DNA of 46,959 nucleotides from an uncultured Oscillospiraceae bacterium (GTDB lineage Bacteria; Bacillota; Clostridia; Oscillospirales; Acutalibacteraceae), in NCBI GenBank assembly GCA_905198295.1, contig CAJKBW010000011.1:1-46959 (forward strand). Direction: 5' to 3'. The notes below the pieces were generated by a model, which was not told the DNA's origin, made no database searches, and was given only the letters and a program-made list of their open reading frames with translations. Made by a program: the position numbers and the translations under genes. Every line of letters starts with the position of its first letter. Position 1 is the stretch's first letter. This document shows positions 23,138 through 30,771 of this stretch, piece by piece.

Positions 23138-24148
23138 ATGTTTTTTAATCGGGATATCGGCATCGATCTGGGAACGGCGAATACCCTCGTGTACATGCGC
23201 GGCAAGGGCATCGTTATGCGCGAGCCGTCGGTAGTCGCGGAGGACGTCCGCAACCATGCGGTTATGGCAGTCGGCAGCGAGGCGAAGGAAATGATCGGCC
23301 GTACGCCGGGGTCCATCTCTGCAGTGCGTCCGCTCAAGGACGGCGTGATCGCGGATTTTGACATCACGGCGGAGATGCTCCGCTATTTCATCAAACGCAC
23401 TGTCAAGTCGGGCATTTTCAGCCGGCCCCGCGTGATCGTGTGCATCCCCTCCGGTGTCACCGAGGTTGAGCGCCGTGCGGTAGACGAGGCAGCGCGGCAG
23501 GCGGGCGCAAAAGAAGTCGAACTGATCGATGAGCCGATGGCGGCTGCCATCGGCGCTGGGCTTCAGGTTGCGGAAGCCGCCGGATGCATGGTGGTGGATA
23601 TCGGCGGCGGCACCTCCGAGGTGGCGGTCATTTCTCTTGGTGATATCGTGACCTCCTGTTCGGTGCGCACTGCGGGCGACGATTTTGATGAGGCAATCAT
23701 TTCCTATATAAAAAAGAAATATAATCTGCTCATCGGTGAGCGCACGGCGGAGGATATCAAAATCAGCATCGGCTCTGCGTTCCCATCTGAGGACGAGTGC
23801 TCGATGGAGGTCAAGGGCCGCAATCTTATCGATGGTCTGCCCAAAAACATCACGGTGTCCTCCGAAGAGGTGCGGGAGGCGCTCGCTGATCCGGTCAGTT
23901 CCATCGTGGATGCTATCCGTTCCACCCTCGAGCGCACCCCCCCGGAGCTGTCCGCGGACATTATCGACAACGGCATTATGCTTACCGGCGGCGGTGCGCT
24001 GCTGCGGGGACTGGATGTGTTGATCGCGCGGGAAACCGGCATGCCGGTGCATGTTGCGGAGAATCCGCTCGACTGCGTGGCGGTCGGCACCGGCAAGTGC
24101 CTCGATATCGGTGTGGTGAGTAATTTCCGCTCCAACCGATCGAAATGA
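23138..24148 (+). CDS. mreB: Rod-shape determining actin homologue MreB
   Basis: A 336-residue bacterial actin: DIGIDLGTANTLVYMRGKGI (phosphate 1 loop), PLKDGVIADFDITAEML, RVIVCIPSGVTEVERRAV, DEPMAAAIGAGL, MVVDIGGGTSEVAVISLG (phosphate 2) and GIMLTGGGALLRGLD (adenosine loop). It forms membrane-bound filaments that guide the elongasome. Start is ATG 23138 after GGAAAGG. With mreC, mreD and PBP2 it forms a complete rod system, so the organism is probably rod-shaped. Confidence 0.97.
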   Translation: MFFNRDIGIDLGTANTLVYMRGKGIVMREPSVVAEDVRNHAVMAVGSEAKEMIGRTPGSISAVRPLKDGVIADFDITAEMLRYFIKRTVKSGIFSRPRVIVCIPSGVTEVERRAVDEAARQAGAKEVELIDEPMAAAIGAGLQVAEAAGCMVVDIGGGTSEVAVISLGDIVTSCSVRTAGDDFDEAIISYIKKKYNLLIGERTAEDIKISIGSAFPSEDECSMEVKGRNLIDGLPKNITVSSEEVREALADPVSSIVDAIRSTLERTPPELSADIIDNGIMLTGGGALLRGLDVLIARETGMPVHVAENPLDCVAVGTGKCLDIGVVSNFRSNRSK

Positions 24149-24213
24149 CGAAGGGTAAAAATAATTATTGTTAATCTTTACACGGGGCACATTGTCCGAA
24201 GAAGGAGGTCATC

Positions 24214-25065
24214 GTGAAAGATTTTTTCAAAAGCCTGGGATTCAAGGTGCTCGCGGCGGTGGCGCTGGTGCTGGTTGGCGTGATGATTTACGCCGCATCG
24301 ACCGGCGGTCTGGCCAACATACCGGCGACCATAACCGGAGCGATTGTTTCCCCCCTGCAGTCGTTGGGCGCGGGTATATCCAACGGTCTTAGCAGCTTCT
24401 TTGGGATGTTTACCGATTCCGGCGAACTGCAGAAGGAGCTTGACGCGCTTCGTGAGGAGAACAACCAACTGCGTCAGCAGCAGGTAGAGCTTGACGAACT
24501 GCGGCGGGAAAATGAGGATCAGCGCAAGTACCTCGGGATCAAGGAAGAAAATCCCGATTATGAATTTGTACCAGCCAAAATCATCGCACAGGATCCTTCC
24601 GATCCGGCGTACAACTTTTCGATCAGCAAGGGATCCCTCGATGGCATCCACCGGGATGATCCGGTGATTACGCCGGAGGGGCTGGTCGGCGTCGTTTACG
24701 AGGTCTATCCCAACTGGGCAAAAGTGCGCACGATCCTTGACCCAAATGTTGCGGTGAGTGCGATGGTGTCGCGTACGGCCGATACCTGCATCACCGGCGG
24801 TACGCTGCCGCTCGCGCGGGAGGGGCTGACCCGGCTGAACATGCTGCCGCGGGAAACCGGTGCGACGGTAGGTGACTATATTGTCACCGCGGGTAAGGGC
24901 GGTATTTATCCGCCGGGACTGCGTATTGGGAAAATCACCGAAATCAAGCCGGATTCCGACGGCCTGACGGTATATGCTACCGTCGAGCCGTTTGCCGACA
25001 TCCGGAACGTTTCCTCAGTTTTCGTGATTACGGATTTTGCGGAAAAAAATCAGCTGGAGGAATAA
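24214..25065 (+). CDS. mreC: Rod-shape determining protein MreC
   Basis: A 283-residue single-pass membrane protein: N-terminal membrane segment (about residues 8-30), a coiled coil (about 66-105, SGELQKELDALREENNQLRQ onward), then the beta-barrel domain with KGSLDGIHRDDPVITPEGLV and KGGIYPPGLRIGKI. MreC couples MreB to PBP2 outside the membrane. The GTG start at 24214 is supported by GAAGGAGG. It is 66 bp after mreB in the same direction. Confidence 0.95.
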   Translation: MKDFFKSLGFKVLAAVALVLVGVMIYAASTGGLANIPATITGAIVSPLQSLGAGISNGLSSFFGMFTDSGELQKELDALREENNQLRQQQVELDELRRENEDQRKYLGIKEENPDYEFVPAKIIAQDPSDPAYNFSISKGSLDGIHRDDPVITPEGLVGVVYEVYPNWAKVRTILDPNVAVSAMVSRTADTCITGGTLPLAREGLTRLNMLPRETGATVGDYIVTAGKGGIYPPGLRIGKITEIKPDSDGLTVYATVEPFADIRNVSSVFVITDFAEKNQLEE

Positions 25066-25067
25066 CC

Positions 25068-25202
25068 ATGCCGACCCGGCGGCTCGAGGCGGTCTTGCGA
25101 TTTCCCCGGCGTATGCAGGGCGATACAGGGAAAGAGAACAGGGAGAGGGGGGCGAACAGCCCCTCTTTCGTGTTCCATGACGCAGGCACAGGGCGGAGGT
25201 GA
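25068..25202 (+). CDS. Possible 44-residue leader ORF in the mreC-mreD gap
   Basis: Two bases after the mreC stop, an ATG preceded by GGAGGAATAACC (an excellent ribosome site formed by the mreC end) opens a frame of 44 codons, ending four bases before the mreD ATG. The product is Arg-rich with no recognisable domain. A hairpin AGAGGGG/CCCCTCT with TTTC (25144-25166) lies inside it. It could be a coupling device or chance; I give it low confidence. Confidence 0.25.
   Translation: MPTRRLEAVLRFPRRMQGDTGKENRERGANSPSFVFHDAGTGRR
25144..25166 (+). terminator. Weak hairpin in the mreC-mreD gap
   Basis: AGAGGGG (25144-25150) pairs with CCCCTCT (25160-25166), followed by TTCG. Too few T residues for a strong terminator; may moderate mreD expression. 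Confidence 0.35.
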
Positions 25203-25206
25203 GCCG

Positions 25207-25758
25207 ATGACTGAACTGGATAAGATGGGGGACCACAATCCGATGCACCGGCTCGGTTCCCGGTACATCAAATGGACGGCGTACGGTCTATGGCTGCTGC
25301 TGATCTGCGTGCTGCAGAACACGCCACGGCTGATTCCATCGGTTTTCGGTGCCCGGCCGCTGCTGGTGGTGCCGCTGGTGGTTTGCATCGCGCTGTATAC
25401 CGGTCCGGTGGGCGGCGCGGCGGCCGGGGTTGCGGCGGGGCTGCTGTGGGATATGTATTCTACCCGTCTGCTCGGCTTCAACGCATTGCTGCTGCTGGTG
25501 ATCGGCTGCGCGTGCGGACTGCTGGTCCGCCTGCTTATCCGCAACAACCTGCTGTCGGCGATGCTGCTTACGGCGGCGGCGCTGGTGATTCAGGGAGTGG
25601 CTGACTGGCTGGGCAATTACGTGATACTGGTCATCCCGGATGCGGGCTTCGTTTTGCTGCACACCATCCTGCCGAATATGGCGTACAGTCTGGTGCTGTC
25701 TCCGCTGATTTATCTGATTACCAAACTGATTGCTCAGATTTTGGCTAAACGAGAATAA
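25207..25758 (+). CDS. mreD: Rod-shape determining protein MreD
   Basis: A 183-residue polytopic membrane protein with about five or six membrane segments: TAYGLWLLLICVLQNTPRL, LLVVPLVVCIALYTGPVGG, AAAGVAAGLLWDMYSTRLLG (the GLLxD pattern characteristic of MreD), then LLLLVIGCACGLLVRLL and a C-terminal YSLVLSPLIYLITKLI. It completes the mreBCD set. The ATG at 25207 follows GGAGGTGAG; the frame is open to 25177 without a site. The 141-bp gap from mreC is discussed as a possible leader ORF. Confidence 0.92.
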   Translation: MTELDKMGDHNPMHRLGSRYIKWTAYGLWLLLICVLQNTPRLIPSVFGARPLLVVPLVVCIALYTGPVGGAAAGVAAGLLWDMYSTRLLGFNALLLLVIGCACGLLVRLLIRNNLLSAMLLTAAALVIQGVADWLGNYVILVIPDAGFVLLHTILPNMAYSLVLSPLIYLITKLIAQILAKRE

Positions 25759-25817
25759 CAAAACGTATAAAATGTAGGTACTATAACGGATTGTCTTAAG
25801 AAGGGAAGGGACGCCGG

Positions 25818-27884
25818 ATGCGAAATGACAATGCCAATAACCGTATCAGCAAACGCCGCGCCATTGCTTTGGTGGCGGTGGTTGCGTTTATGTTTGGACT
25901 GTACTCCATGCGGCTGTTCCAGGTGCAGATCGTGGAAGGGGAGCAGTACGCAAGCATCGCGGAGCGCACTTCCTCCACGGTGATCCCGGTGTCGGCGTCC
26001 CGCGGGGAGATCCTTGACCGCCATATGCGCCCGATGGCGGTGAACCGAACAAGCTATCAGGTGCTGTTTGACTACGTCTTTTTTCCGCATGGCTCCGGCA
26101 GCGAGCTGCAGTACGCTCAAAACGAAATCATCCTGGCGCTGACCGGGCTTCTCGATGCGGCCGATGAGGCGTGGAACGACACCCTGCCGATTTCCCACAA
26201 TCCCTCGTTTACCTTTGACGAGGAGCGCGAACAGAGCATCGCCTCGCTGAAAAACGACCTGCGGATGGCCGATTATGCCACAGCGCAGAACTGTCTGGAT
26301 GCGTTGATTGAACTATACGAACTGGAAAACTATGACCCTGCACAACAGCGGGTAATTGCAGGTGTGCGGTATGAAATGGGGCTGACCGGCTTCAGCGTGA
26401 GCAACCCATTTGTGTTTTCGGGGAACATATCGGAAGAAACCGCTTACACCATCATGGAGAACAGCCAGACCTATACCGGGGTGATTGTACAGCCGACCGC
26501 GGTGCGGGAATATGTGTCCGGTACCATCGGCGCTCACCTGATCGGTACGGTCAGCGCGATTTATGCGGACGATTTTGAGTCGCTTGAGGATATGTATGCG
26601 CAGGGCTATCGGCTCAACGACGTGATCGGCCGCGGCGGCATCGAAGGTGCGATGGAGTCGGTGCTGCGCGGCACCGCCGGTAAGACCACGCTGATTAAGG
26701 ATTCCTCCGGCAAGGTGGTCAACAAATACGAAAGCCAGGCGCCGGTGCCCGGCAGCACGGTGGTGCTGACGCTGGATATGGCGCTGCAGGCGGTGGCGCA
26801 GCAGGCGCTCGATGATAAAATTACCGAGCTGCGGGCGCGGCCGGAGGGGGAAGACGGCCAGGATGTCACCAGCGGGTCGGTGGTGCTGCTGGACGTGAAA
26901 AATGGCGGCGTGCTGGTGAGTGCCAGCTGGCCAAGCTACGACCTGTCGCGGTATTACACCGACTATGAGGAAATCAGTAAGAATCCGGATAAGCCGCTGT
27001 TCAACCGGGCGCTGTACGGTGCTTATCCCTGCGGCTCCACGATGAAGCCGGGTGTCGCTCTGGCGGCGCTTACCGAGGGGATTATCAACCGCAGTTCCAC
27101 TCCGTATTACTGCAAACGGTATTACGATTATTTCGGTGAGGACAACCGTCTGGGCTGTCTGGGCTATCACGGCAACGCCAACGTTGTTTATGCGCTGCAG
27201 GAGTCCTGCAACGTGTTTTTCTATGAGGTCGGCCGGCTGCTGGGCATCAACAAGATGAACACATACAGTGAGCTGTATGGGCTTGGGCAGAAAACCGGTA
27301 TCGAGATCGGGGAGAGCACCGGCATACTCGCCGGCCCGTCTCAGCGCAATGCGGCCGGCGGCATCTGGACGGCGGGCGATACCGTACAGGCGGCTATCGG
27401 TCAGTCGGACAACGCCTTCACCCCGATTCAGCTGGCGGCTTACACCATGCTGATCGCTAACGACGGCGTGCGGTACAAAACACATCTGGTTGATTCCATC
27501 CGCCACTATGACGGTACGGTGGAAAAGGTCGAGCCGGAAGTTGCTGCGCGGGTCAGCTTTACCGAAGAGGCTATCGACGCGGTCCGGGAAGGCATGGTTC
27601 AGGTAATCAAAAACGGTACCGCCTGCAAGGCGTTTGACTATGGCAATGTCGGGTACACCGTGGCGGCGAAAACCGGTACCGCACAGAACAGCAGAAGCCG
27701 CTCCGACCACGGCACCTTCATTGCCTACGCCCCGGTGGAAAATCCGGAGGTGGCCATTGCGGTGGTGATGGAAAACGGCACCTCCCGGCCGGCGTCTGAT
27801 GTGGCCAGAAAGGTGCTGGATGCCTATTTTGCCGCTAAAACGCAGTCACAGTCGCCGACGGTGCCCGGGCAACTTCTGCCGTGA
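25818..27884 (+). CDS. mrdA: Penicillin-binding protein 2 (class B transpeptidase)
   Basis: A 688-residue class B PBP. An N-terminal membrane anchor (about residues 14-34) is followed by the pedestal domain (SASRGEILDRHMRPMAVNRT) and the transpeptidase domain with all active-site motifs: S407-T-M-K410 (CGSTMKPG), S463-C-N465 and K618-T-G620 (AAKTGTAQNS). It crosslinks peptidoglycan during elongation together with MreBCD and a SEDS protein that is not in the window. The ATG at 25818 has GGGAAGGGACG upstream. A weak hairpin GACGGA/TCCGTC follows the stop near 27913-27930, before the minD promoter. Confidence 0.95.
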   Translation: MRNDNANNRISKRRAIALVAVVAFMFGLYSMRLFQVQIVEGEQYASIAERTSSTVIPVSASRGEILDRHMRPMAVNRTSYQVLFDYVFFPHGSGSELQYAQNEIILALTGLLDAADEAWNDTLPISHNPSFTFDEEREQSIASLKNDLRMADYATAQNCLDALIELYELENYDPAQQRVIAGVRYEMGLTGFSVSNPFVFSGNISEETAYTIMENSQTYTGVIVQPTAVREYVSGTIGAHLIGTVSAIYADDFESLEDMYAQGYRLNDVIGRGGIEGAMESVLRGTAGKTTLIKDSSGKVVNKYESQAPVPGSTVVLTLDMALQAVAQQALDDKITELRARPEGEDGQDVTSGSVVLLDVKNGGVLVSASWPSYDLSRYYTDYEEISKNPDKPLFNRALYGAYPCGSTMKPGVALAALTEGIINRSSTPYYCKRYYDYFGEDNRLGCLGYHGNANVVYALQESCNVFFYEVGRLLGINKMNTYSELYGLGQKTGIEIGESTGILAGPSQRNAAGGIWTAGDTVQAAIGQSDNAFTPIQLAAYTMLIANDGVRYKTHLVDSIRHYDGTVEKVEPEVAARVSFTEEAIDAVREGMVQVIKNGTACKAFDYGNVGYTVAAKTGTAQNSRSRSDHGTFIAYAPVENPEVAIAVVMENGTSRPASDVARKVLDAYFAAKTQSQSPTVPGQLLP

Positions 27885-27938
27885 CCGCTGTGAGCAGTAT
27901 GCACAGAGCAAAAGACGGAATTTCTCCGTCAAAACCCA

Positions 27939-27967
27939 TTGCCTTTATGCCCGGGACATGGTATACT
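27939..27967 (+). promoter_or_regulatory. Promoter of minD-mgsA
   Basis: TTGCCT (27939-27944) and TATACT (27962-27967) separated by 17 bases. Transcription near 27974 gives a leader of about 88 nt. It separates minD from the mre/PBP2 transcript. Confidence 0.75.
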
Positions 27968-28061
27968 TAAGAGAAGGTATGACGCGGTCAGGCGCGGATG
28001 CCGCTTGCGAAAGAGGGCGGCGCCAACCCGTTTTCCCTCAGTTCCGGCGAAAGGTATGGTC

Positions 28062-28811
28062 GTGAAGATGGGCTGCGTATCCGTTATAACGTCCGGCAAG
28101 GGCGGCGCGGGAAAATCCACCGTGACCGCAGGCCTCGGCTGTGCGCTGGCCAAGCTCGGACGCAAGGTCCTGCTGGTGGATGCGGATGCGGGACTGCGCA
28201 GTCTGGATTTGATGATGGGCATCGGCGGCAGCGCGGTGTACGATATGGCCGACATTTTCGCAGGAAACTGTGAGCCAATCCGTGCGATTTATCCTTCGCC
28301 GGTATGTCCCGGTGTATCGGTGCTGCCTGCTCCGGTCAGTCTCGAGCGGCTGTGCACCCCGGAGGATATGCGGCGGCTGTGCCGTGGCTTTGCCCGCTAT
28401 TACGATGATGTGCTCATCGATTCGGCCGCCGGCGTGGGAGCCGGTTTTGAGACGGCGGTTGCCAGCGCGCAGCGTGCGCTGGTGGTGACGACACCCGATA
28501 TGGTTTGCGCGAGGGACGCGCAGATTGTGTCCCGCCTGCTTGAGGACAGGCAGATCCCCGCACGCCTGCTGATCAACCGTCTGCGCGCCCGGCCGGTAAT
28601 GGCCGGACGGATGCCGGATGTGGATGAGATTATCGATACGGCGGGACTGCAGCTGATGGGGATTTTGCCGGAGGATGAGGCGGTGGCGGTGGCGAATGCC
28701 AACGGGCGCCCTCTGCCGTCGGACTGCTACGCGGCGGCGTGCTTCGGCAACATCGCACGGCGCTTTCTTGGTGAACAGGTGCCTTTGGCAAACCTTGAAA
28801 AAATGATTTGA
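28062..28811 (+). CDS. minD: MinD-like ParA-family ATPase
   Basis: A 249-residue SIMIBI ATPase: VSVITSGKGGAGKSTVTAGL (deviant Walker A with the signature lysine), KVLLVDADAGLRSLDLMMGI, YYDDVLIDSAAGVGAGFE (Walker B region) and ALVVTTPDMVCARDAQIVSRLL. This is MinD-type, but it is shorter than the usual 265-270 residues and ends NIARRFLGEQVPLANLEKMI, without an obvious basic amphipathic membrane-targeting helix like those of E. coli or Bacillus MinD. No minC or minE is next to it. Start: GTG 28062, about eight bases after GAAAGG; ATG 28056 or 28068 are alternatives. The MinD role in septum placement is by homology and position; a divergent partner system is possible. Confidence 0.85.
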   Translation: MKMGCVSVITSGKGGAGKSTVTAGLGCALAKLGRKVLLVDADAGLRSLDLMMGIGGSAVYDMADIFAGNCEPIRAIYPSPVCPGVSVLPAPVSLERLCTPEDMRRLCRGFARYYDDVLIDSAAGVGAGFETAVASAQRALVVTTPDMVCARDAQIVSRLLEDRQIPARLLINRLRARPVMAGRMPDVDEIIDTAGLQLMGILPEDEAVAVANANGRPLPSDCYAAACFGNIARRFLGEQVPLANLEKMI

Positions 28812-28836
28812 TTATTCAAAAAGGAGTGGATCGTGC

Positions 28837-29241
28837 ATGAATATCGCCCTGATTGCTCATGACGCAAAAAAAGAATTGATGGTGCAGTTCTGCATCGCTT
28901 ACTGCGGCGTGCTCAGCCGACACAACTTATGCGCTACCGGCACCACCGGCAAGATGGTGGCGGAAGCGACCGGGCTGAATATTGTCCGTTATATGAGTGG
29001 GACGCAGGGCGGCGATCAGCAGATCTCGGCCCGCATTGCGTGCGACGAGATCGATCTGCTGCTCTTCTTCCGTGACCCGATGACCGTGAAGTCGCATGAG
29101 CCCAATGAGAACGACATGTTCCGTCTGTGCGATATGCGCAATATTCCGGTGGCGACCAATATTGCCACTGCGGAAGTGCTCATTCACGGTCTGGAGCGCG
29201 GCGACCTTGACTGGCGCAACATTGTCAATCCGCATCACTGA
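28837..29241 (+). CDS. mgsA: Methylglyoxal synthase
   Basis: A 134-residue enzyme: MNIALIAHDAKKELMVQFC, LCATGTTGKMVAEATG (phosphate binding), SGTQGGDQQISARI, DLLLFFRDPMTVKSHEPN (catalytic Asp and His region) and NIPVATNIATAEVLI. It converts dihydroxyacetone phosphate to methylglyoxal and phosphate, a bypass that relieves sugar-phosphate stress. It follows minD by 25 bp with AAGGAGTGG as ribosome site, an order I recall in other Clostridia. Confidence 0.95.
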   Translation: MNIALIAHDAKKELMVQFCIAYCGVLSRHNLCATGTTGKMVAEATGLNIVRYMSGTQGGDQQISARIACDEIDLLLFFRDPMTVKSHEPNENDMFRLCDMRNIPVATNIATAEVLIHGLERGDLDWRNIVNPHH

Positions 29242-29290
29242 AAATATCCAGCGGATCACAGCACAGATTCAGGTTTTCGCGGATAGACAA

Positions 29291-29336
29291 AGAGGCGCAC
29301 AACATACGCAGAGGCGCACAGCAGTGCGCCTCTTTT
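29291..29336 (+). terminator. Terminator with a duplicated 5' arm before hisS
   Basis: AGAGGCGCAC (29310-29319) pairs perfectly with GTGCGCCTCT (29324-29333), loop AGCA, followed by TTT. The same arm AGAGGCGCACA also stands at 29291-29301, so the 3' arm could pair with either copy. It ends the minD-mgsA message just upstream of hisS. Confidence 0.8.
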
Positions 29337-29389
29337 GTGTATGAACGGCGGACCGGGTTCCGCCAGAAGCGAGAGGAGTTTTGGGACAA

Positions 29390-30715
29390 ATGGCATTGAT
29401 TACCAACGCCATCCGCGGCACGCAGGACGTGCTGCCGGGCGAAAGCTACAAATGGCAGCACGTGGAACAGACCGCCCTGGCGATTGCACGGGATTTCGGT
29501 TATCGCGAAATGCGGGTGCCGGTGTTTGAACATACCGAGCTGTTCCAGCGGTCGGTGGGCGAAACCACCGACGTGGTGCAGAAGGAAATGTACACCTTCG
29601 ACGATAAGGGCGGGCGTTCCATTACGCTGCGCCCGGAGGGCACGGCCGGCATGGCGCGCGCCTTTCTCGAGCATGGGCTGAACAACGACGCGCTGCCGGT
29701 CAAGGTCGCGTATTTGACCTCCTGCTACCGCTACGAAAAACCGCAGGCCGGCCGGCTGCGTGAGTTCCACCAGTTCGACGTCGAGTGCTTCGGCGCCGGT
29801 GCACCGCAGGCGGATGCCGAAGTGATTACCCTTGCGCGGCTGGTGCTGGATACACTCGGGGTACAGGGCGTTTCGCTGCATATCAATTCCATCGGCTGTC
29901 CCGAATGTCGGGCGAAATATCTCGAAGCACTGCGGGCGTATTTTTCGGCCCGGAAGGACGAGCTGTGCGCCACCTGCCAGGGGCGTCTCGAGCGCAATCC
30001 GATGCGCATTCTCGATTGCAAATCCCCGGTGTGCTCTGCCATTGCGGCGGGGGCGCCGGTGATGCTCGATTATCTGTGCGAGGACTGTGCCGCGCATTTC
30101 GGGGCGGTGAAAGCCTGCCTCGACGAGGCAGGAGTCCCGTTTGAAATTGATACCGGCATCGTCCGGGGGCTGGACTACTACACCCGCACGGTGTTTGAAT
30201 TCGTCTCCGACGCGCTGGGCGCACAGGCGGTGGTCTGCGGCGGCGGCCGCTACGACGGCCTGATCGAGGAGCTCGGCGGCCCGCACACACCGTCTCTCGG
30301 CTTCGGCATGGGGCTGGAGCGGCTGCTGATGGTGCTTGAAGCGCAGAAGGCCGAATTTCCCGAGGAGCCTCGGTGCGAGGTGTACCTTGCCTCTATGGGC
30401 GAGCGCGCGGCCGTTCGCTGCTTCGGCATGGCCTCCAAGCTGCGGGAAGGCGGCGTGGCGGCTGCGTGCGATACGGTGGGTCGGTCGCTCAAGGCGCAGA
30501 TGCGCTACGCCGACAAGCTGGGCGCGCGGTATACGCTGGTGATCGGAGACAATGAGCTCGAGGCCGGCATGGCGCGTCTCAAGGACATGGAATCCGGCGA
30601 GTGCGAGGATGTGCCGCTGGACGAAAGTTTGTACACCATCCTGTACAACAAGTCGCTGGATCGCCAGCTGGCCGGCATGGCTGATCTGCTCGGCGGAGAG
30701 TTAGAAATAGAATAA
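29390..30715 (+). CDS. hisS: Histidyl-tRNA synthetase
   Basis: A 441-residue class II synthetase. Signatures: IRGTQDVLPGESYKW, TLRPEGTAGMARAF (motif 2 region), YLTSCYRYEKPQAGRLREFH, QFDVECFGAG, GLDYYTRTVFEF (histidine A loop), CGGGRYDGLIEELGG and LGFGMGLERLLM (motif 3), then the anticodon-binding domain (about residues 330-441). The ATG at 29390 has AGGAG at about 11 bases; a TTG at 29381 is too close to it. It is followed by aspS, a common Firmicutes pair. Confidence 0.97.
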   Translation: MALITNAIRGTQDVLPGESYKWQHVEQTALAIARDFGYREMRVPVFEHTELFQRSVGETTDVVQKEMYTFDDKGGRSITLRPEGTAGMARAFLEHGLNNDALPVKVAYLTSCYRYEKPQAGRLREFHQFDVECFGAGAPQADAEVITLARLVLDTLGVQGVSLHINSIGCPECRAKYLEALRAYFSARKDELCATCQGRLERNPMRILDCKSPVCSAIAAGAPVMLDYLCEDCAAHFGAVKACLDEAGVPFEIDTGIVRGLDYYTRTVFEFVSDALGAQAVVCGGGRYDGLIEELGGPHTPSLGFGMGLERLLMVLEAQKAEFPEEPRCEVYLASMGERAAVRCFGMASKLREGGVAAACDTVGRSLKAQMRYADKLGARYTLVIGDNELEAGMARLKDMESGECEDVPLDESLYTILYNKSLDRQLAGMADLLGGELEIE

Positions 30716-30771
30716 CAAAAGTTATTATTAACAAAAGCGGAAACGTCCGCGTGGGGAAGGAATGGTTTCAG

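Noticed and set aside
29242..29389. T-box riboswitch before hisS
   Set aside because: Too short (about 150 nt) and lacking the T-box sequence; only a terminator for mgsA is visible.
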